Below, one piece after another: positions 11,577 through 26,425 of a DNA stretch of 64,000 bases. This stretch comes from Dichomitus squalens LYAD-421 SS1 (Eukaryota; Basidiomycota; Agaricomycetes; Polyporales; Polyporaceae), in NCBI RefSeq assembly GCF_000275845.1, contig NW_006766910.1, positions 184,897-248,896 of the forward strand, in the 5' to 3' direction. Below the pieces are notes generated by a model, which saw only the letters and a list, made by a program, of their open reading frames with translations, was not told the DNA's origin and ran no database searches. Positions within the stretch are counted from its first letter, which is position 1. Every line of letters starts with the position of its first letter. The translations under genes were made by a program, and so were the position numbers.

Positions 11577-14514
11577 TCAGGAACCAGTGTGGGCACGGAC
11601 TGGCTGCTCATCCACTTCGCGAATGGCGGGCATTGCAGTCTGCGTCGTGAGACGAGCCTTCTTGGCCTTCTTGAAGGGGTTGGGGGGTTCGTATTCTGCA
11701 AGTTGGTTGTCCACCTTATCGTCAAGGGGCCAGGCATAAGAAGAATCGTCCAAATACGTCTTAAACATATCCAGTACGGCGCTATGGCTGTCGAGCATCT
11801 CCGATTGCTTGAACGTCTCCTGGCTGGGCTTTCTGGGTTGGGCGGATGACGTCGCGACGGATTTCCATTTGTTTCCCGACGGCTTCCTATGGTCATGAGC
11901 AATAGCAGCAGGTGGTCGTATCTTTCGGCGTCCTGTGCTAGGTGACTGCGAGTCGGAAGATATAATGGACGCTAGCGAAGGCAGTGGGGGTGTAGTGTTC
12001 GCTACTTCCGCCTGAGAAACCACCCTGGCCATGCGAGCTTCCCACTCCTCGACCGCGTAACGAGCTTGAAAGAGGCTGAGCAGGTCGGCGAGCAAGTCGC
12101 GGAGAGGATGACGAGGCTGCCCATCGCCTTCGAGTGGCTGCTTATCCCCATCGAGCGTCTCTGAGCCAACCAGAAAGGCAATGTCAATATCACCGTGACA
12201 GAGCCTCGCCTCCTTGATCGTGGAGACCTTAGTCTTGCTGCACGTATACCGGTTGTCCCCTTGGTGAATAGCCCCGTCAAAGTAGTCCTCCACGAAGCTG
12301 TGGACCGCCAGCGGATCGCAGTTGCTACGTACATAGCATACGGCGAGGAAGACGATGACGTGAAGGAAGGATTCGAGTTCGTCAGGGATACCAAGTGGAC
12401 GATGAGGATGTGCGAGAGAGCGGATGGACATGAAGTACCAGGTGCCCTGATGCGACATGAGTCAACGGACGACCTAGACAGATTTGGCAACGTACAGTTC
12501 GATGTGGCTGACGAGCCTTGGGCTTCTCACCACCCCTGGGAAAGCGTTTGGACAGTTCCCAATCGCTCAGAACTCCCTTCCAGAGACTCCATCCAGACTT
12601 GATCGTGGGCAGGATCAAGATATTCCCGGCGCTGACATCGCGGTGTAGTATACCGCATTTCTCGTATGCGTCTCCGTGGGCTGCGTCGGAAAGGCGTTAA
12701 AGCACCGCCTGAGCAGATGAAGTCGGATGCTTACCTTGAATGCAATCTAGAATGATGCGAGCCAGCTGTTCTCCGTACCTGAAGGCCGTCACGTCCAGAC
12801 AGACCTCAGTCACTACTATTCTATAATGCTGCATATGACGCAAGCCAACGCCATCACAAACTTCCGCTTCCTCCCGAACGCGTTTCGTGCCTTTGCCACC
12901 CCGGTTGTCCTGAGGCTTCTGAGGCTCGCTGGTTTTTCCGCGTCGTGGCTTGCTTGACGTTGGCCTGGCCTCACCCGCAGAAACTGTACCCTTCGCCCTC
13001 GAGGAGAGGGGTGCTATCGGTCGCCCGCTTGCATTCACCTCTGCGTCGTCATCATCAGGACGGCCGGCGTCGGAGCGCTTGTGACCAGTGATCGGCGAAT
13101 ACTCCGACGTCTCCGTCTCTTGCTGCCCAACGGGGCCATGACAGATGAGAGTAGGGACACAGGAGACCCCGGCGTCGTTGAGCTTCTGAAGCATGTCGCC
13201 CTCGTATTCGAGGTCCACATAATGTGGCCTCCACGCATCCTTCAGGAAGACAAAGCGCTGAGTCTCCCACTCCACAGCGACGTACCCACGCGTGCCGCGA
13301 CCAATCAGACCGGAGGGGTCCGTGATCGGCTTCCCAATCAGGTAGACCCGTCGATCGACGGCGACCTTGTAGCGAGGCCAGCCCTTGGGCAACGACTTGC
13401 GGAAGAGCGTGCGGACGTATTTAAACACAGGGCGTATGTCCGAGTCGGAGCGTTGCGGGTCGGGTGGGTGATCGGTCTGGTGATTGCACGTCGCAGTGGG
13501 GTCGTCGTGCAGTAGCCTACGTTCGAAGAGAGGAGATCTTCCAGGATCGTCAGCGGGGCCAAGGAAATCGTTGGGCATGGTGGACGGATCGATCTCTCCC
13601 TCCGTCTCGTTAACGTCGTGGAGATGTGCGAAAGACAGGGCATCCATCCGCTTCCAACCACACGAGTCCTTCGACAAAGGAACCGCCGTGGTGTCGACGC
13701 CCTGTTGTTCCGGACTCGTCTTCGAGAATGCGTAGAGGAACTGGAGGAGTCGCTTTGTGTCTTCCGCTGTCTCGACGTAATTCAGAGCTTCGGTGACGAT
13801 GCAGCCGGAACGATCCCATCGGATAACGCGGAACTCGAGGCCGTTCACGAAGATCATGAACAGCGCGGTACGGTGTTGGTATGTGAAGACGCGTTCGGCA
13901 TACGACATCAGCTGTCCCCTCACAAGGCGACGACTCTCCGCCTCGTTCTCTAATGTCTTGCCTGGATGATCGTCGAAGGCATCGAGGCTAGTACCTCCGC
14001 GCTTAAATTCGACGGAAAGCCGCTGCAGAGCCCAGTTCGGGACATCAGGCACTATGGAGTCCTTGTCGGCGTCCGAGATGAAGGAACCATCGATCTTGTA
14101 CCGTTTATCGTCCGTCCCTTCAGAATTGTCCTCTGACAGGTTCAAGACGTGTCCAGGACAGAGACGGTGGTCCTTATCTATCTGTGCCTGTGATCGTCCA
14201 ACGATGTTAACCTTGACTCGTTGAGCCACCGAGAACGACGTATCACGTACCCATGCCATCGAGATCATCTTCTCAGCCTTGACCTTAGACCCTTTCTTGG
14301 GCGCGGTCTCAGGCGCGGTCTCAGGCGCATTCTCAGGCGCGGTCTCTTGCTTTCGTGCACCTGGAGCTGTGTAGGCAGTCTTCAACGCAGTGGATATCTC
14401 GGCAATCTTCTCCTCGGGGAAGGCTTCATCGAACCCTTCGAGAGAAGGGAGGTAGGTCTTCATCAGTCGCTCGAAGTGGAGAAACACGGTGGTGTTCCGG
14501 CCGTCGGACATCAT
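11577..14514 (-). CDS. FunK1 fungal-type protein kinase A2
   Basis: Complete paralogue of A1 and A3: exons 14514-14251, 14187-12735, 12680-12496 and 12446-11577 give 923 residues. The 63-nt first intron is a multiple of three without stops, so an unspliced frame reads through it; paralogue A3, in which the intron interrupts the frame, shows it is real. The ATG chosen (MMSDGRNTT) aligns with A3's MMADVRRTT. A start 135 nt upstream is open, but the equivalent upstream sequence in A3 is in another frame, so it is probably leader. Kinase motifs: [42 protein letters not shown] tandem Glu-Thr-Ala-Pro repeat (about 14290-14350) lies in the N-terminal region and is absent from A3. Divergent from A3, with related upstream sequence. 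Confidence 0.88.
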
Positions 14515-14960
14515 ATGATCCCTGTCTGTGGTCGCGGACGAACGAACGGATAATCCAGGAATACGGTTATGGTCTCTGGTACGATTATGACGTAGGTTGG
14601 GAGGGGAAGAGTTGACACTAGGATTAGGGCGAAGTGAGTGAGGGGCCATTATGGATCGAGTAAGAGATAAGCCACCTGAAGCAGAGCAGGAGAAGAGGGC
14701 ATTTGTACTCTGATCAGCGGGGATCCGAACGTCCTGCCCAAGGCCGTGAGGCGAAGCTGGCTGCGTCCAGATTCAGCCACGGTGATCAGACACTAAAGAC
14801 AAGGATGCAATCGATAAGTCCACATATCCGATATGACGAACTATGATAGCTACCGTTTTATCTTGACTGACTCGACGTGAGATGAATAGTCAGACAGGAC
14901 GACTCGCCACCGAAATGTACTTGGTTCGATTGCCTTATATGGGTGATCTACCCGGCACGT
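14515..14960 (-). repeat. Upstream half of the A2/A3 inverted duplication
   Basis: Read on the minus strand, this segment aligns over most of its length with the A3 upstream region (15990-16441). Landmarks are AGGCAATCGAACCAAG, AGTCAGTCAAGA followed by GTAGCTA, and near the start codons a stretch of the type CAACTCTTC..CCTCC.AACCTACG. It includes the A2 promoter and leader. Confidence 0.7.
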
Positions 14961-15289
14961 TCCGGCAAGGGCCTGGGCGAGGCTAAACTTACGGTGATCT
15001 CTGACATCTCTGCCCACCGCTCCCGCATAAGATAGACTTTCTGCTGGAGCTGACATTCATACTAGTACTACAGCGGAACCCAGCTGGTTCAGAAATGAGC
15101 GGTCTTTGATCGCTAGCACGCGTCTAAGGCGAGCGGCTTCCACGCAACGGCTTCGCCTACGTTGACTCCAGCTAAAAAGCCTCTCAGAGTCGTGTCGTGG
15201 TATGGCTCAGTTAATCGTAGAAGTTCAACCTATCTATGATCGAGCAAACATTTCGAATAGTATGGTCTCCAGGCTCCTCGACCCTTGAC

Positions 15290-15420
15290 GATTCGTTCGG
15301 CGACTAACGTACAGAGTGCGGACTTGTCATTCAAGAAGGCCGAGAAGGCTTGTCTGACAGTGCAGTCCCCAAAGCCCCCCGCTAGGGAAGTCGACGATCC
15401 AGTACGTGTATCGGACAATG
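15290..15420 (+). pseudogene. Relic of a FunK1 A-type C-terminal tail
   Basis: A short open segment resembles the end of A2 (FKKAEKACLTVQ against [12 protein letters not shown], then REVDDPVR against [10 protein letters not shown]). It then continues into DNA that matches the 3' flank of A3. No kinase core remains. It is the tail of a lost or truncated additional A-type copy. Confidence 0.7.
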
Positions 15421-15720
15421 TGCATATGCTTAGTTCCTATACATTTCTGCAACGACAAAAACTTGGTAGATCCCGGCGGACGCAATAGAGCAATGCACTT
15501 CAGGTTTCCGTGCTCGACGTTTCGTAAGCAATGTCTATTATCCGTAAGTTGCACTCGCATACAGTTCCAGATATAAGAGTCATATATGTGCTGGAGAGAT
15601 CGTGAGTTCCTGTGAAATGGGAGAACAGTTCCCTGTATTGGCACGCACTCACCCTTGCACTACCAGTCTTCAGTGGTCCAGGTCGAGAAGGCCTGTCGAT
15701 ATTTTCACATATAATCAATG
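15415..15720 (+). repeat. Copy of the A3 3' flank
   Basis: Begins GTATCGGACAATGTGCATAT and stays alignable, with substitutions and small gaps, to 19476-19800. Shared landmarks include TTTCCGTGCTC, AAGAGTCATAT and ATGGGAGAACAGTTC. It marks the downstream edge of the lost kinase copy. Confidence 0.7.
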
Positions 15721-15989
15721 CCGGGCACAATGGTATGTTTGCTTTTCTTTGTCCGAGAGGACTCAAAAAGGAATGAAGTACGGGGGTGGACGACCTTTCG
15801 GCCCAGCCTGAGGGCGTCTAATCTGCGGACTATGAAAACGACATATGTAGCCAGTATGGATGTCGCGCAATATTCTCTTTCTTCTAAAAGACTCGCAAAC
15901 ACCTCGATGTCAGCAACCTAGTATGCCACCTAGCAACCACCTACTCACAGCAAAGTGGGTATTGATGCAGTGCGGCGGTCTGTTCTGGG
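15720..15989. other. Spacer in the duplicated kinase block
   Basis: No gene recognised; short open frames only. It separates the relic tail from the A3 upstream duplication. Confidence 0.4.
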
Positions 15990-16441
15990 TGGACACCGAT
16001 CATCCAGAAAAGGCAATCGAACCAAGCACTACATCTCGCGAATGGTGATGGCTCCATGACTCATACTTACCACGTCAAGTCAGTCAAGACAAAGCAGTAG
16101 CTACCATTGTTCCCGTATTTGGGTTTGTGGTTCCAGCAACTATCCCGTTTGTCTCTCAATACTGATCATCTTGGGTGCCACCAATGACAGCTTCGCCACG
16201 CGGCCTCGACCTAACCACCGCATCTCTGCCAGTACAAATACCCTCTACTCCCACGCCATCAGGTAAATCATCCCTTCCTTGAACCATCTGCATCATACAT
16301 ACCTCCTCACTAGGCCTCGCTCACGCCACCCCAATTTCGATATCAACTCTTCGCCTCCTAACCTACGCATCAACCGCGCTAGAGACCACAACTGTCTCCC
16401 TGGACTAGTCTTTCATCTGTTCGCAACCGCAACCAAAGACA
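15990..16441 (+). repeat. Upstream region of A3, inverted copy of the A2 upstream
   Basis: Contains the A3 promoter and leader and aligns with 14515-14960 on the opposite strand. The two genes therefore carry related regulatory sequence in head-to-head arrangement. Confidence 0.7.
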
Positions 16442-19396
16442 ATGATGGCGGACGTCCGGCGCACCACTTTTTTCTTGCGTTTTGAGCGACTGATGAAGAC
16501 CTACCTCCCTTCCATCGATGGGTTCAATGAAGCCTTCTCCGAGGAGAATATGGCTGAGATCTCGTCTGTTTTGAAGAATGCGTGTGCACCTCCCGCCGCT
16601 GGTAGAAAAGGGAGCACGACAGATATGAGGGGGGAGGAGATTGTCTCGGCGGCATGGGTAAGTCATTCTCAGTGGTATGACGAGTCAAGGCTAACACCGT
16701 CGGGCAATCATAGGCAAGGATGGATAAGAAGCACAATCTTTGTCCGGGACACGTGTTGAATCTGTCAGAAGACAAATCCCAAGGAACGGACAAATTGCGG
16801 TACAAGATCGACGGCTCCTTCATCTCGGACGTCGACAAGGGCACTATCGTGCCTGGTGCCACGAACTGGGCTTTGCAGCGATTACCTGTCGAGTTCAAGC
16901 GCGGGGGCATGCACCTCGATGCCTTTGAGGATCGGTCAGGCAAGGATACGAAGGACGAGGAGGAGATGGAGGATGAGGAGGAGAAGGGGGACGAGGCAGA
17001 GACTCGTCGCTTTGTGAGGGGACAGCTGATGTCTCATGCCGAACGCGTCTTCACATATCAACACCGTACCGCGCTGTTCATGATCTTCGTGAATGGCCCC
17101 GAGTTCCGCGTTATCCGATGGGACCGTTCCGGCTGCATCGTCACCGAGGCTCTGAACTACGTCGAGACACTCGAACACACAAAGCGACTCCTTCACTTCC
17201 TCTACGCCTTCTCGAAAATGACACCGGAACAACAGGGCGTCGACACCACGGCGGTTCCTTTGTCGAAGGACTCGTGTGGTTGGAAGCGGATGGATGCCCT
17301 GTCTTTCGCCCATCGCCACGACGTCAAAGAGCTGGAGCGAAAGATCACTGCCATTCCCAGCGATTTCCTTGGCCCTGCTGACGATCCTGGGAAATCTCCT
17401 CTCTTCGAGCATGGCCTACTGCACGACGACCCTGCTGCGACGTGCAATTACCAGACTGATCACCCACCCCGCCCGAGATGCTCCGAGATACGGCCTGTGT
17501 TTGAATACGTCCGTACGCTCTTCCAACAGTCGGTGCCCAAGGGTTGGCCTCGCTACAAGGTGACCGTCGATGGACGGGTCTACCTGATCGGCAAGTCCAT
17601 CACCCCCTCTTCCGGTCTGTTCGGTCGTGGCACGCGTGGGTACATTGCTCTGGAGTGGGAGACTCAACGCTTCGTCTTTTTGAAGGATACGTGGAGACCA
17701 CATTATGTGGACCTTGAGCACGAGGGCGATATGCTCCAGAAGCTGAACACAGCGAAAGTTAGCTGTGTTCCTACTCTCGTCTGTCATGGCGCTGTCGGAC
17801 AGCAGAAGACGGAGGCGTCGGAGTATTCGCCGATCACTGGCCACAAGAAGCCCGACGTGCAGGGGTCTGAGGCTCCTCACGACGAGGTGAAGGCCCCGGA
17901 ACGAGACAAATCGAAGCGACACATTGCCAGCCTTCCCTCGAGGGCGAGGGGCTCGGACTCGGTTGTCAGGACTAAGTCATCCGTTAGCGAACCACGCCGC
18001 GGTGGCGCTAGCGAGCCTCTAAGGCCCAGCGACCAACGCGATGACAAGGCCGCTAGCGATGCCCAGAGGCCTGGAGACAAACGCGACGACAGAGGCACGA
18101 AACGGCCCCGCCTGGCTACGTCGGAAACGGATGCCTGCGACGGTGTCGGTTTGCCTCCCATGCAACATTATAGGATAGTGGTTGCGGAAGTCTGCTTGGA
18201 AGTGACGTCTTTCCTGTACGGACAACAGCTGGCTCGCGTCATAATGCACTGCATCATTGGTGAGCAAACAGCTTCGTCCGTGTGATGGGTAGTTCTCATA
18301 CCTATCGATATAGCCCACTGGCAAGCTGTGGAAAGTTGCCATATACTGCACGGTGATGTCAGCGCAGGTAATATCTTGATCCTACCCACTATTAAGTCTG
18401 GGTGGATCTATTGGACTGGGATCCTGAGCGATTGGGAGCTCTCCAAGTTCCTTCCCGGGGACGAGGAAAAGCTCAAGGCTGGTCAAACACGTCGGGTGGT
18501 ACGTTATCAGTCTTATCCAGGTGATCCACTGGCTCATGTCAAACCAGGGCACCTGGTACTTCATGTCCATTCGCTCTGTCGCGTATCCTCATCGTCCCCT
18601 TGGTATTCCTGATGAGCTCGAATCCTTCCTCCACGTCATCATCTTCCTCGCCATACGCTTCATACGCAGCAATTGCACTTTGTCGGTGGTCCATAGCTTC
18701 ATCAATGACTACTTTGACGGGGTGACTAATCAAGGGAGAAACCGGTATACGTGTAGTGAGACTAAGATCTCCACGATCAAGCAGGCAAGGCTCCGTCACG
18801 GCAATGTCAAAATCGCCTTTATGGGCGGCGCAGAAAGGCTCGGTAAAGACGACCAGCCACTCGAGGGCGATGGGCACCCTCATCATCCTCTCCGCGACCT
18901 GCTCGCCGACCTGCTTAAGCTCTTTCAAGCTCGTTACGCGGTCGAGGAGTGGGAGGCTCGCTCGGCCCAAGTGGCTCGGGCGAAACAGACGGCCACGGCA
19001 TCTCCGCTACCTTCGCTACTACCGACAGTTGCATCGCGAGATGGAGACTATCAACGACCGCCTAGCGAAATCCAGGCCCTGAACATCAAGCGATCGGGCG
19101 CCCGCAAGGCCAAAAAGGCCAACGTGTTGTCTGAACCCACCAAGCCAAGCGAGGAGACGTTCGAGGAAGCCGAGAAGCTCGACAGCCATGATGCTGTGCT
19201 GGAGGTGTTCGAGGACTATGTCAACAGTCCTGAAATCGTCTGGCCTCTTGACGATAAGGTTGAGGACGAACTGCAAGGGCACCAACACCCCGACCTATCT
19301 GCGAATGCCGAATGGGCTCGTTCGACTATGCAGTCCACAATGCTCCCGACTCGCAAAGTCGACGAACAGCCGATTCGTGCTCAAACTGATTCGTGA
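16442..19396 (+). CDS. FunK1 fungal-type protein kinase A3 (HGD catalytic loop)
   Basis: Exons 16442-16657, 16714-18259, 18314-18498 and 18548-19396 give 931 residues with phase maintained throughout. The start ATG follows ACA and aligns with A2. The N-terminal half ([27 protein letters not shown]) precedes an acidic insert rich in Glu/Asp (about 16950-17000) not found in A2. Core motifs: [39 protein letters not shown]. The catalytic loop reads [11 protein letters not shown], not HRD as in A1 and A2. Glycine at this place is typical of aminoglycoside-phosphotransferase-like kinases, so activity is not excluded. Its first catalytic-region intron is close to that of A1. The 3' flank is duplicated at 15415-15720. 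Confidence 0.88.
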
Positions 19397-20697
19397 AAGG
19401 GTCCTAGCTTGTCGGGACACTCGAGGATGGTGGCTGCCTACGCGGATCGCTCTGTCTTTGTGATCCTTCTTACCTGTATCGGACAATGTACATATGCTTA
19501 GTCCCTGTGATTTTCTGCAATGAGGGAACCTTATGTGGTCACAGAGGACGCAGCAGACCAATGGGTTCAACGGTTTTCCGTGCTCAACGTGTCCAATCCA
19601 ATGTCCATTGTCCGCAAAGTGCACTTGTCTACAGTGCCAGGTACAAGAGTCATATCTGTGCTGGCCGGATTGTGAAACACCTCCCTTGAGATGGGAGAAC
19701 AGTTCTCCGTATCAGTGACACGCACTCATCCTCGCATTGCTAGTCCATAGTGGTCGGGATGATGTCCCGATGAAGGCCGCGTGTGAAGCCATTCGATACT
19801 TTCACATATACTTAACACCGGGGAACAATGGGATCGTTCTTTGGTCTTTGTATGAGGACTCGATATCGAATGAAGACTCAGAAGCGTCGATTTGGCACTG
19901 AGTACTGAGTCACAACCGGAGCGGGTAGTAGCAGGATTCTGCCGAGTCGGCACGTCCCGACCCACACGCAACGCTGCTAAGTACCTGATTGCACTGGAAT
20001 TCATGGAACTCCCGACGTTGCAGAGCAAAAGGAACGCACGTCGCACACCACGCACCTTGCCTGAGGGCGACACAGCTACAGCGCTTCCGCAGGCAAGCGC
20101 CGGTAGGGAGACGCGCTCGAAAGGCGAACATTTGATACAATGACCGAAACACGGCGCCGGGCCAACAACTATGGAAGAGACGACATGTAGAGGGTAGCGG
20201 GGAGAGGGTGAAGGGTAGCGAGGGTAAATGGAGGGGACTATCATCGAAGGGCAAACGGACATGGTCATCAGGCGGCGAGCGGGCGGACATTGGGGGTCAT
20301 CAAGCGGCTGAGCGAGCGGATATCGACGCGTTCGTAAACATGACAACGTGGGAAAACACACGGGGAACGTGACAGGAAACGTGGATGCCGAGTCGAGAGA
20401 GGGCGGCGTGCGGGACGTGAGAGAGACGGAGGGCGACGGGGTCGTGGCGTAGAAACACACAAGGTTTAGGGCAGTACAATATAGTGTATGAGGTGTATGG
20501 GTGTGTGTGAGTCGAACAACATTGCTTGACGAGAGGATTGAGAGATGCATGAGGACGTGAACGTGAACGAGAATGTGAACAAGGACAGGGGAACCTTGAA
20601 GTAACAAACGACAGGCACAAGAGCGAGACCAGATGGGACCGGGCAGAGTAGCATAGCGAAATGTATCGGGGATCAGGGGTGGCTGGGGGTCGAGGTG
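19397..20697. other. Intergenic; duplicated A3 3' flank, then CDK1 3' region
   Basis: 19397-19800 is the kinase-associated flank also found near 15415-15720. From about 20150 to 20690 the plus strand becomes purine-rich (GAGGG, GAGAGA, GAACGTGAAC runs), which suits a pyrimidine-rich 3' untranslated region of CDK1 on the minus strand. No further gene seen. Confidence 0.5.
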
Positions 20698-22710
<2,013 letters not shown>

Positions 22711-24569
22711 GGTCAGTCGAGGTCTCCCGCCACAATGTTCAACCACAATCTTACCGTTCCATATCTTGACGCGGTCGTGAGGATTCTTAGTGTACCTAGA
22801 CGTGTCTTGAGGTCGTAGCGTGAAGACGAGAACGTGGAGCCTGTAGTGGACGAGGAGGTCGAGACGCTGCCGGCGGGAGGAGGACGAGATGGCAGGAGAC
22901 TTTATACGCGCTTATGTAAGGAAAAGTGCATGACCGGAATAGGTAATGCCATGCGGTGCGGAGGGCAACCGACGACAATTGGGGAATGTTCAAAGTCAGT
23001 CAATCGGATTAAATTCCCTGTCAACATCACGTCGACGTCCTCGGACATCGATGCGGCCGGAGAGTGGCTGCAAGGACCGAGCCCATTAGAAGATGTGGCC
23101 GAATTCCGCTGTCCTATTCCCGCTCTCTGTGCATTTTTGTGGCGGTCGACGCCATCATTACTGCCTGTGATCAATTGCGCAGATCATTCCTCCAAGCCAC
23201 CGCGGATAAAAGGAAGACATGGAACATCGAGGTATTGTAGATCGGCCCTGTTCTATGACTTTACGGAATCGTAGCCTTCTTCTGGTCCGTCTCGGCTTCT
23301 TGGCATGTAGTCTGTTCGCCTCGAACCCCTCCCTAAGTCCTCGCTCTTGTTGGTATCATTCTCTGACTCACTGTAACACAAGCAGGGATGGAATCCTGAG
23401 CCAGCTGAATACTAAGTTCCTGTGGTTGCATTGCATCCCTGGAACATTGCAAACATGCCTTGATTTCGAAGCACAGGCACAGCCCACACACGCAGGTGCC
23501 TTCGCAACGTACTTACGCAGTCCCCGGCGGGAAAGGATCGCCGGCTATCATCTGGGCCTGGGATTCATGCTGAGGCTCGTTATCAGTTCGCAGACGTCGC
23601 GATCATAAATATACACCCTCTTCTGCCAAACTGACAGCGAACATGCGTATCGACGCTGACCCTCCGGTAAAATCTAGTTCTCATAGCTTGAGGACAAAGG
23701 CCATACGGTATTTTTGTCAATAAGGAGGATGCGTAATCAGCCACCAAAAGTCCGTCCCATGCCTCGACATTCTATGCTGAGCCAAACGCTTTATTTCTGG
23801 AGCCGTTTTGGCTAGCGATCGCGCGGAGCGCTGCCACTGGAGTCAGTTGAAGGAAGTGCAAGGGGCGGTCTGATTCAGCCTGCCAACGGCTCTGCATAAT
23901 GATGTCCTTAGGCGGTAAAGCGGCATGCGGTAGGTACCCTGGGACTAATAGTCTCTTGAGTTCTTCTATCGGGGTGGTCAAGATCGATCACGAGCCTGAA
24001 GTGCAGGGTGGACAGGGGACTCATCGCTTGCATGTAACTACTATTCTCGGACGGCATGGAATATTCTTCAGTACCTTAGGCAAGTGTAAAGACGATCTGC
24101 TTTCCCCACTCCGTATTCACTAGACCACATTCGCATCACCGGCTATCTCCATGCATGCAAGGTGAGAGCATTACCGCAGCATGTCACACGACCTTCCTAC
24201 ACCTGGTGCGTTCCAGCGAGCCTCCGGTGCGTTCAGATTGAAGTAGCTATATGTGCTTACCTCTCAATCACGAGCCTCAAGGAGAAGCGGCATGCACAGA
24301 CACTTCATGAGAATGTTGCCATGCACGCCCAACCCGAGGCCGTGGAGCTCGGACTCCGGAGCTTTTTCAAATTGCTGCGTGGGATGCTGCTAGTGATGGT
24401 AGAAGCGGCGCTGGCGTGGGCAATTCGGAACGCCTTACTTATACGCTACAGGTGGCTAAACGTGCGTAGTGACACGATACGAGTCTGCGCGGAGGATATG
24501 CACCTACTGTCCTGCCCTTCTACCTTCAAAGAACCTCTAACACGGATCCTCGACGGCCGAATGGGATTG
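22711..24569. other. 1.86-kb region without a recognised gene
   Basis: Holds the CDK1 upstream region (about 22711-23000) and the 3' side of GPN1. The longest open frame on the plus strand (24162-24662) has no recognisable domain and overlaps the GPN1 final exon, so it is not called. No repeat or mobile-element ends were noticed. Confidence 0.5.
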
Positions 24570-26217
24570 TCAGCCGGGGCGAGGCCACGCCAGCCCCTGA
24601 TCGGACCGCGGCCGCATGCGCGTTACGTCGATATACTGTCCATGCCATACATCCTCACCTGATCACGCAGGTCGGGAAGTCAGCGCTCCGGGTTCGTATC
24701 ACCAGACAGTCAAGTGCAGGAAGGGATGGGCGGGGGAAGGGGGGATGCGAGCACAAGAAGATATGAAGAGGCGAAGAGAACACGTACTGCGGTCAATGAT
24801 GTTGACATCCAGGTCGTAGTCGTCATCCTCCTCTTCTGCGGTGGGATCCCACTTGTCTGCTTGGGCGGCGGCGGGGTTCTGCTCGTGGTCGACGGCGAGG
24901 TCCTTCATAAAGCGGGAGAGCGAGTCTTCTTTCATTGCGTTGAGGGATTTATCGCGGGACTCGCGGGCACGTTGAAGTTCCGGGAGGTACTCCCTAGTCG
25001 GTATAGCGCGTGGTGATGGGTGAAGCGTAAGATGAACTGTCAGTGATGTATGGTGTTAATGCGGGTGGATTCGCCTACCTTTCGTATTCGGCGCGAGACG
25101 CGTCCACGGCTTCGAAGAACTCTTTTACCCCTGCCCCTGTCATACTGGACACACCAACCGCCTGCGAATCGAGGCTTGTGAGCTATTCCACGTGGGTCAG
25201 AAGGGTACGCTACGCACCGTCAGGTGCTTGTAAAACTCGTCTAGCACAAGACTCATACTGTTCATGAGGCTGTTCATGTACGTAGGTTCGCCCTCGTCGT
25301 CCGTCGTGCCCTGGTGTGACGCGAGAGCGGCCTGGAACGCCTCAAAGTCCTGCATCCACTCGACGGCGAAATCATGGGGCCGGACATCCGTCTTGTTGAA
25401 CACAAGGATGAATGGCAATTTTGTTTTGTACAGGATACTATGGATTTGCGTGAGTAACCAGCATGCCGTTTACGGTATAGCATGGCGCCCGGGACGAGTC
25501 GTCGCCGGAGGGGACCATGTGGGTCGTTCTACGAGACGGCCAGTCCACTCACCTGCAGGCGTAGAGCATGTTTGACATGAACGTTGCTGGGGCGGTTGTG
25601 CGGGGTGTGTCGATGATGTAGGCGACAACGGTGGGCAAGGACGATGCTACGGCGTCCGTGATAATCGCCCCGGATGCAGACCACGTAAAAATCTCTATCT
25701 GCCCTGGAGTGTCCAGGATCACATAGCTACAGGAGGTGTAAGTGAGCAATTACGTCAGCCTCTGAACATGATGGATGGAAGCATACTCGACTGTGTCTGC
25801 TCGTTTCTCGACGATTTCGAGCACTTGATCGAACTTGGTCGTGAAAAGGTTGAGCGCGGTAAGGATGCCACCGTTGGGGCCGAGGTTGTACCTAGGAAGA
25901 CGGTGCCGATCGGGGTCATTAACCACTCTAGATGTCCGGAGAAGAAGCACGATTGAGACACACTCCTTCATCACTTTATGGTAGTCGACCGTATCCCGGA
26001 TGTCAATATTAGCCTCATATGGTGTGCTTGCGACTGCAGGATCGAGATTGAGGACGTATGGCGGCGATGGTGGGTCTTGCGAGTGCAGGTACGAGTTAAT
26101 CCTCTGCACGAATGTGGATTTTCCGGCTCCCGCCATCCCAATCGTGATAATCACGGTCGGTTTCTTTTTGTCAGCAGGTGCTGAAGATGGGCCTGCTGTA
26201 AGTTTTTCCGGCTCCAT
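24570..26217 (-). CDS. gpn1: GPN-loop GTPase 1 (Npa3/XAB1 type)
   Basis: Seven exons (26217-25964, 25891-25787, 25726-25553, 25437-25218, 25161-25079, 24993-24788, 24658-24570) give 376 residues with every phase consistent. GTPase motifs: P-loop GMAGAGKST, the family-defining Gly-Pro-Asn in [15 protein letters not shown] (G3) and FNKTD (G4), then SSMTGAG near G5. The C-terminal tail has a basic/charged helix ([15 protein letters not shown]), an acidic run and a conserved end, GQYIDVTR, that is only reached by splicing out 24659-24787. GPN1 with GPN3 assembles RNA polymerase II in the cytoplasm and promotes its nuclear import. Starts 208 bp from the divergent FHA gene. Confidence 0.95.
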
Positions 26218-26425
26218 ATCGGCCTAGATAGTGGCACACGAGAAAGGATAGCGGCGCAAGGTTTTCTGCGCCGCTCGTAAGCCCGTGGAGACGGAAAAGG
26301 CAGGTGTCACACGTTACATCACATATGGTCACATCATATAGGCTCCGACGGAGCCGAGAGCCCTGTTCCAGACGATTATCATCTCGACACCGACCACGAC
26401 GCCTACACACTTTCTGAGAGCAGCG
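26218..26425. promoter_or_regulatory. Compact divergent promoter of GPN1 and the FHA gene
   Basis: Only 208 bp separate the two proposed starts. No TATA-like site is obvious. It is inferred to be a bidirectional promoter from gene orientation alone. Confidence 0.4.

Noticed and set aside
14188..14250. Reading A2 through 14188-14250 as coding
   Set aside because: It is bounded by GT and AG, and the same position in A3 is an intron that breaks the frame; the length happens to be a multiple of three.
14515..14649. N-terminal extension of A2 from the ATG at 14649
   Set aside because: The homologous sequence before A3 is in a different frame relative to its start, so this stretch is probably untranslated leader.
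20150..20690. Purine-rich tract as a possible gene
   Set aside because: Compositional bias only; best read as the 3' untranslated side of CDK1.
24162..24662. 166-codon plus-strand frame
   Set aside because: No recognisable domain, and it overlaps the phase-verified last exon of GPN1 on the other strand.
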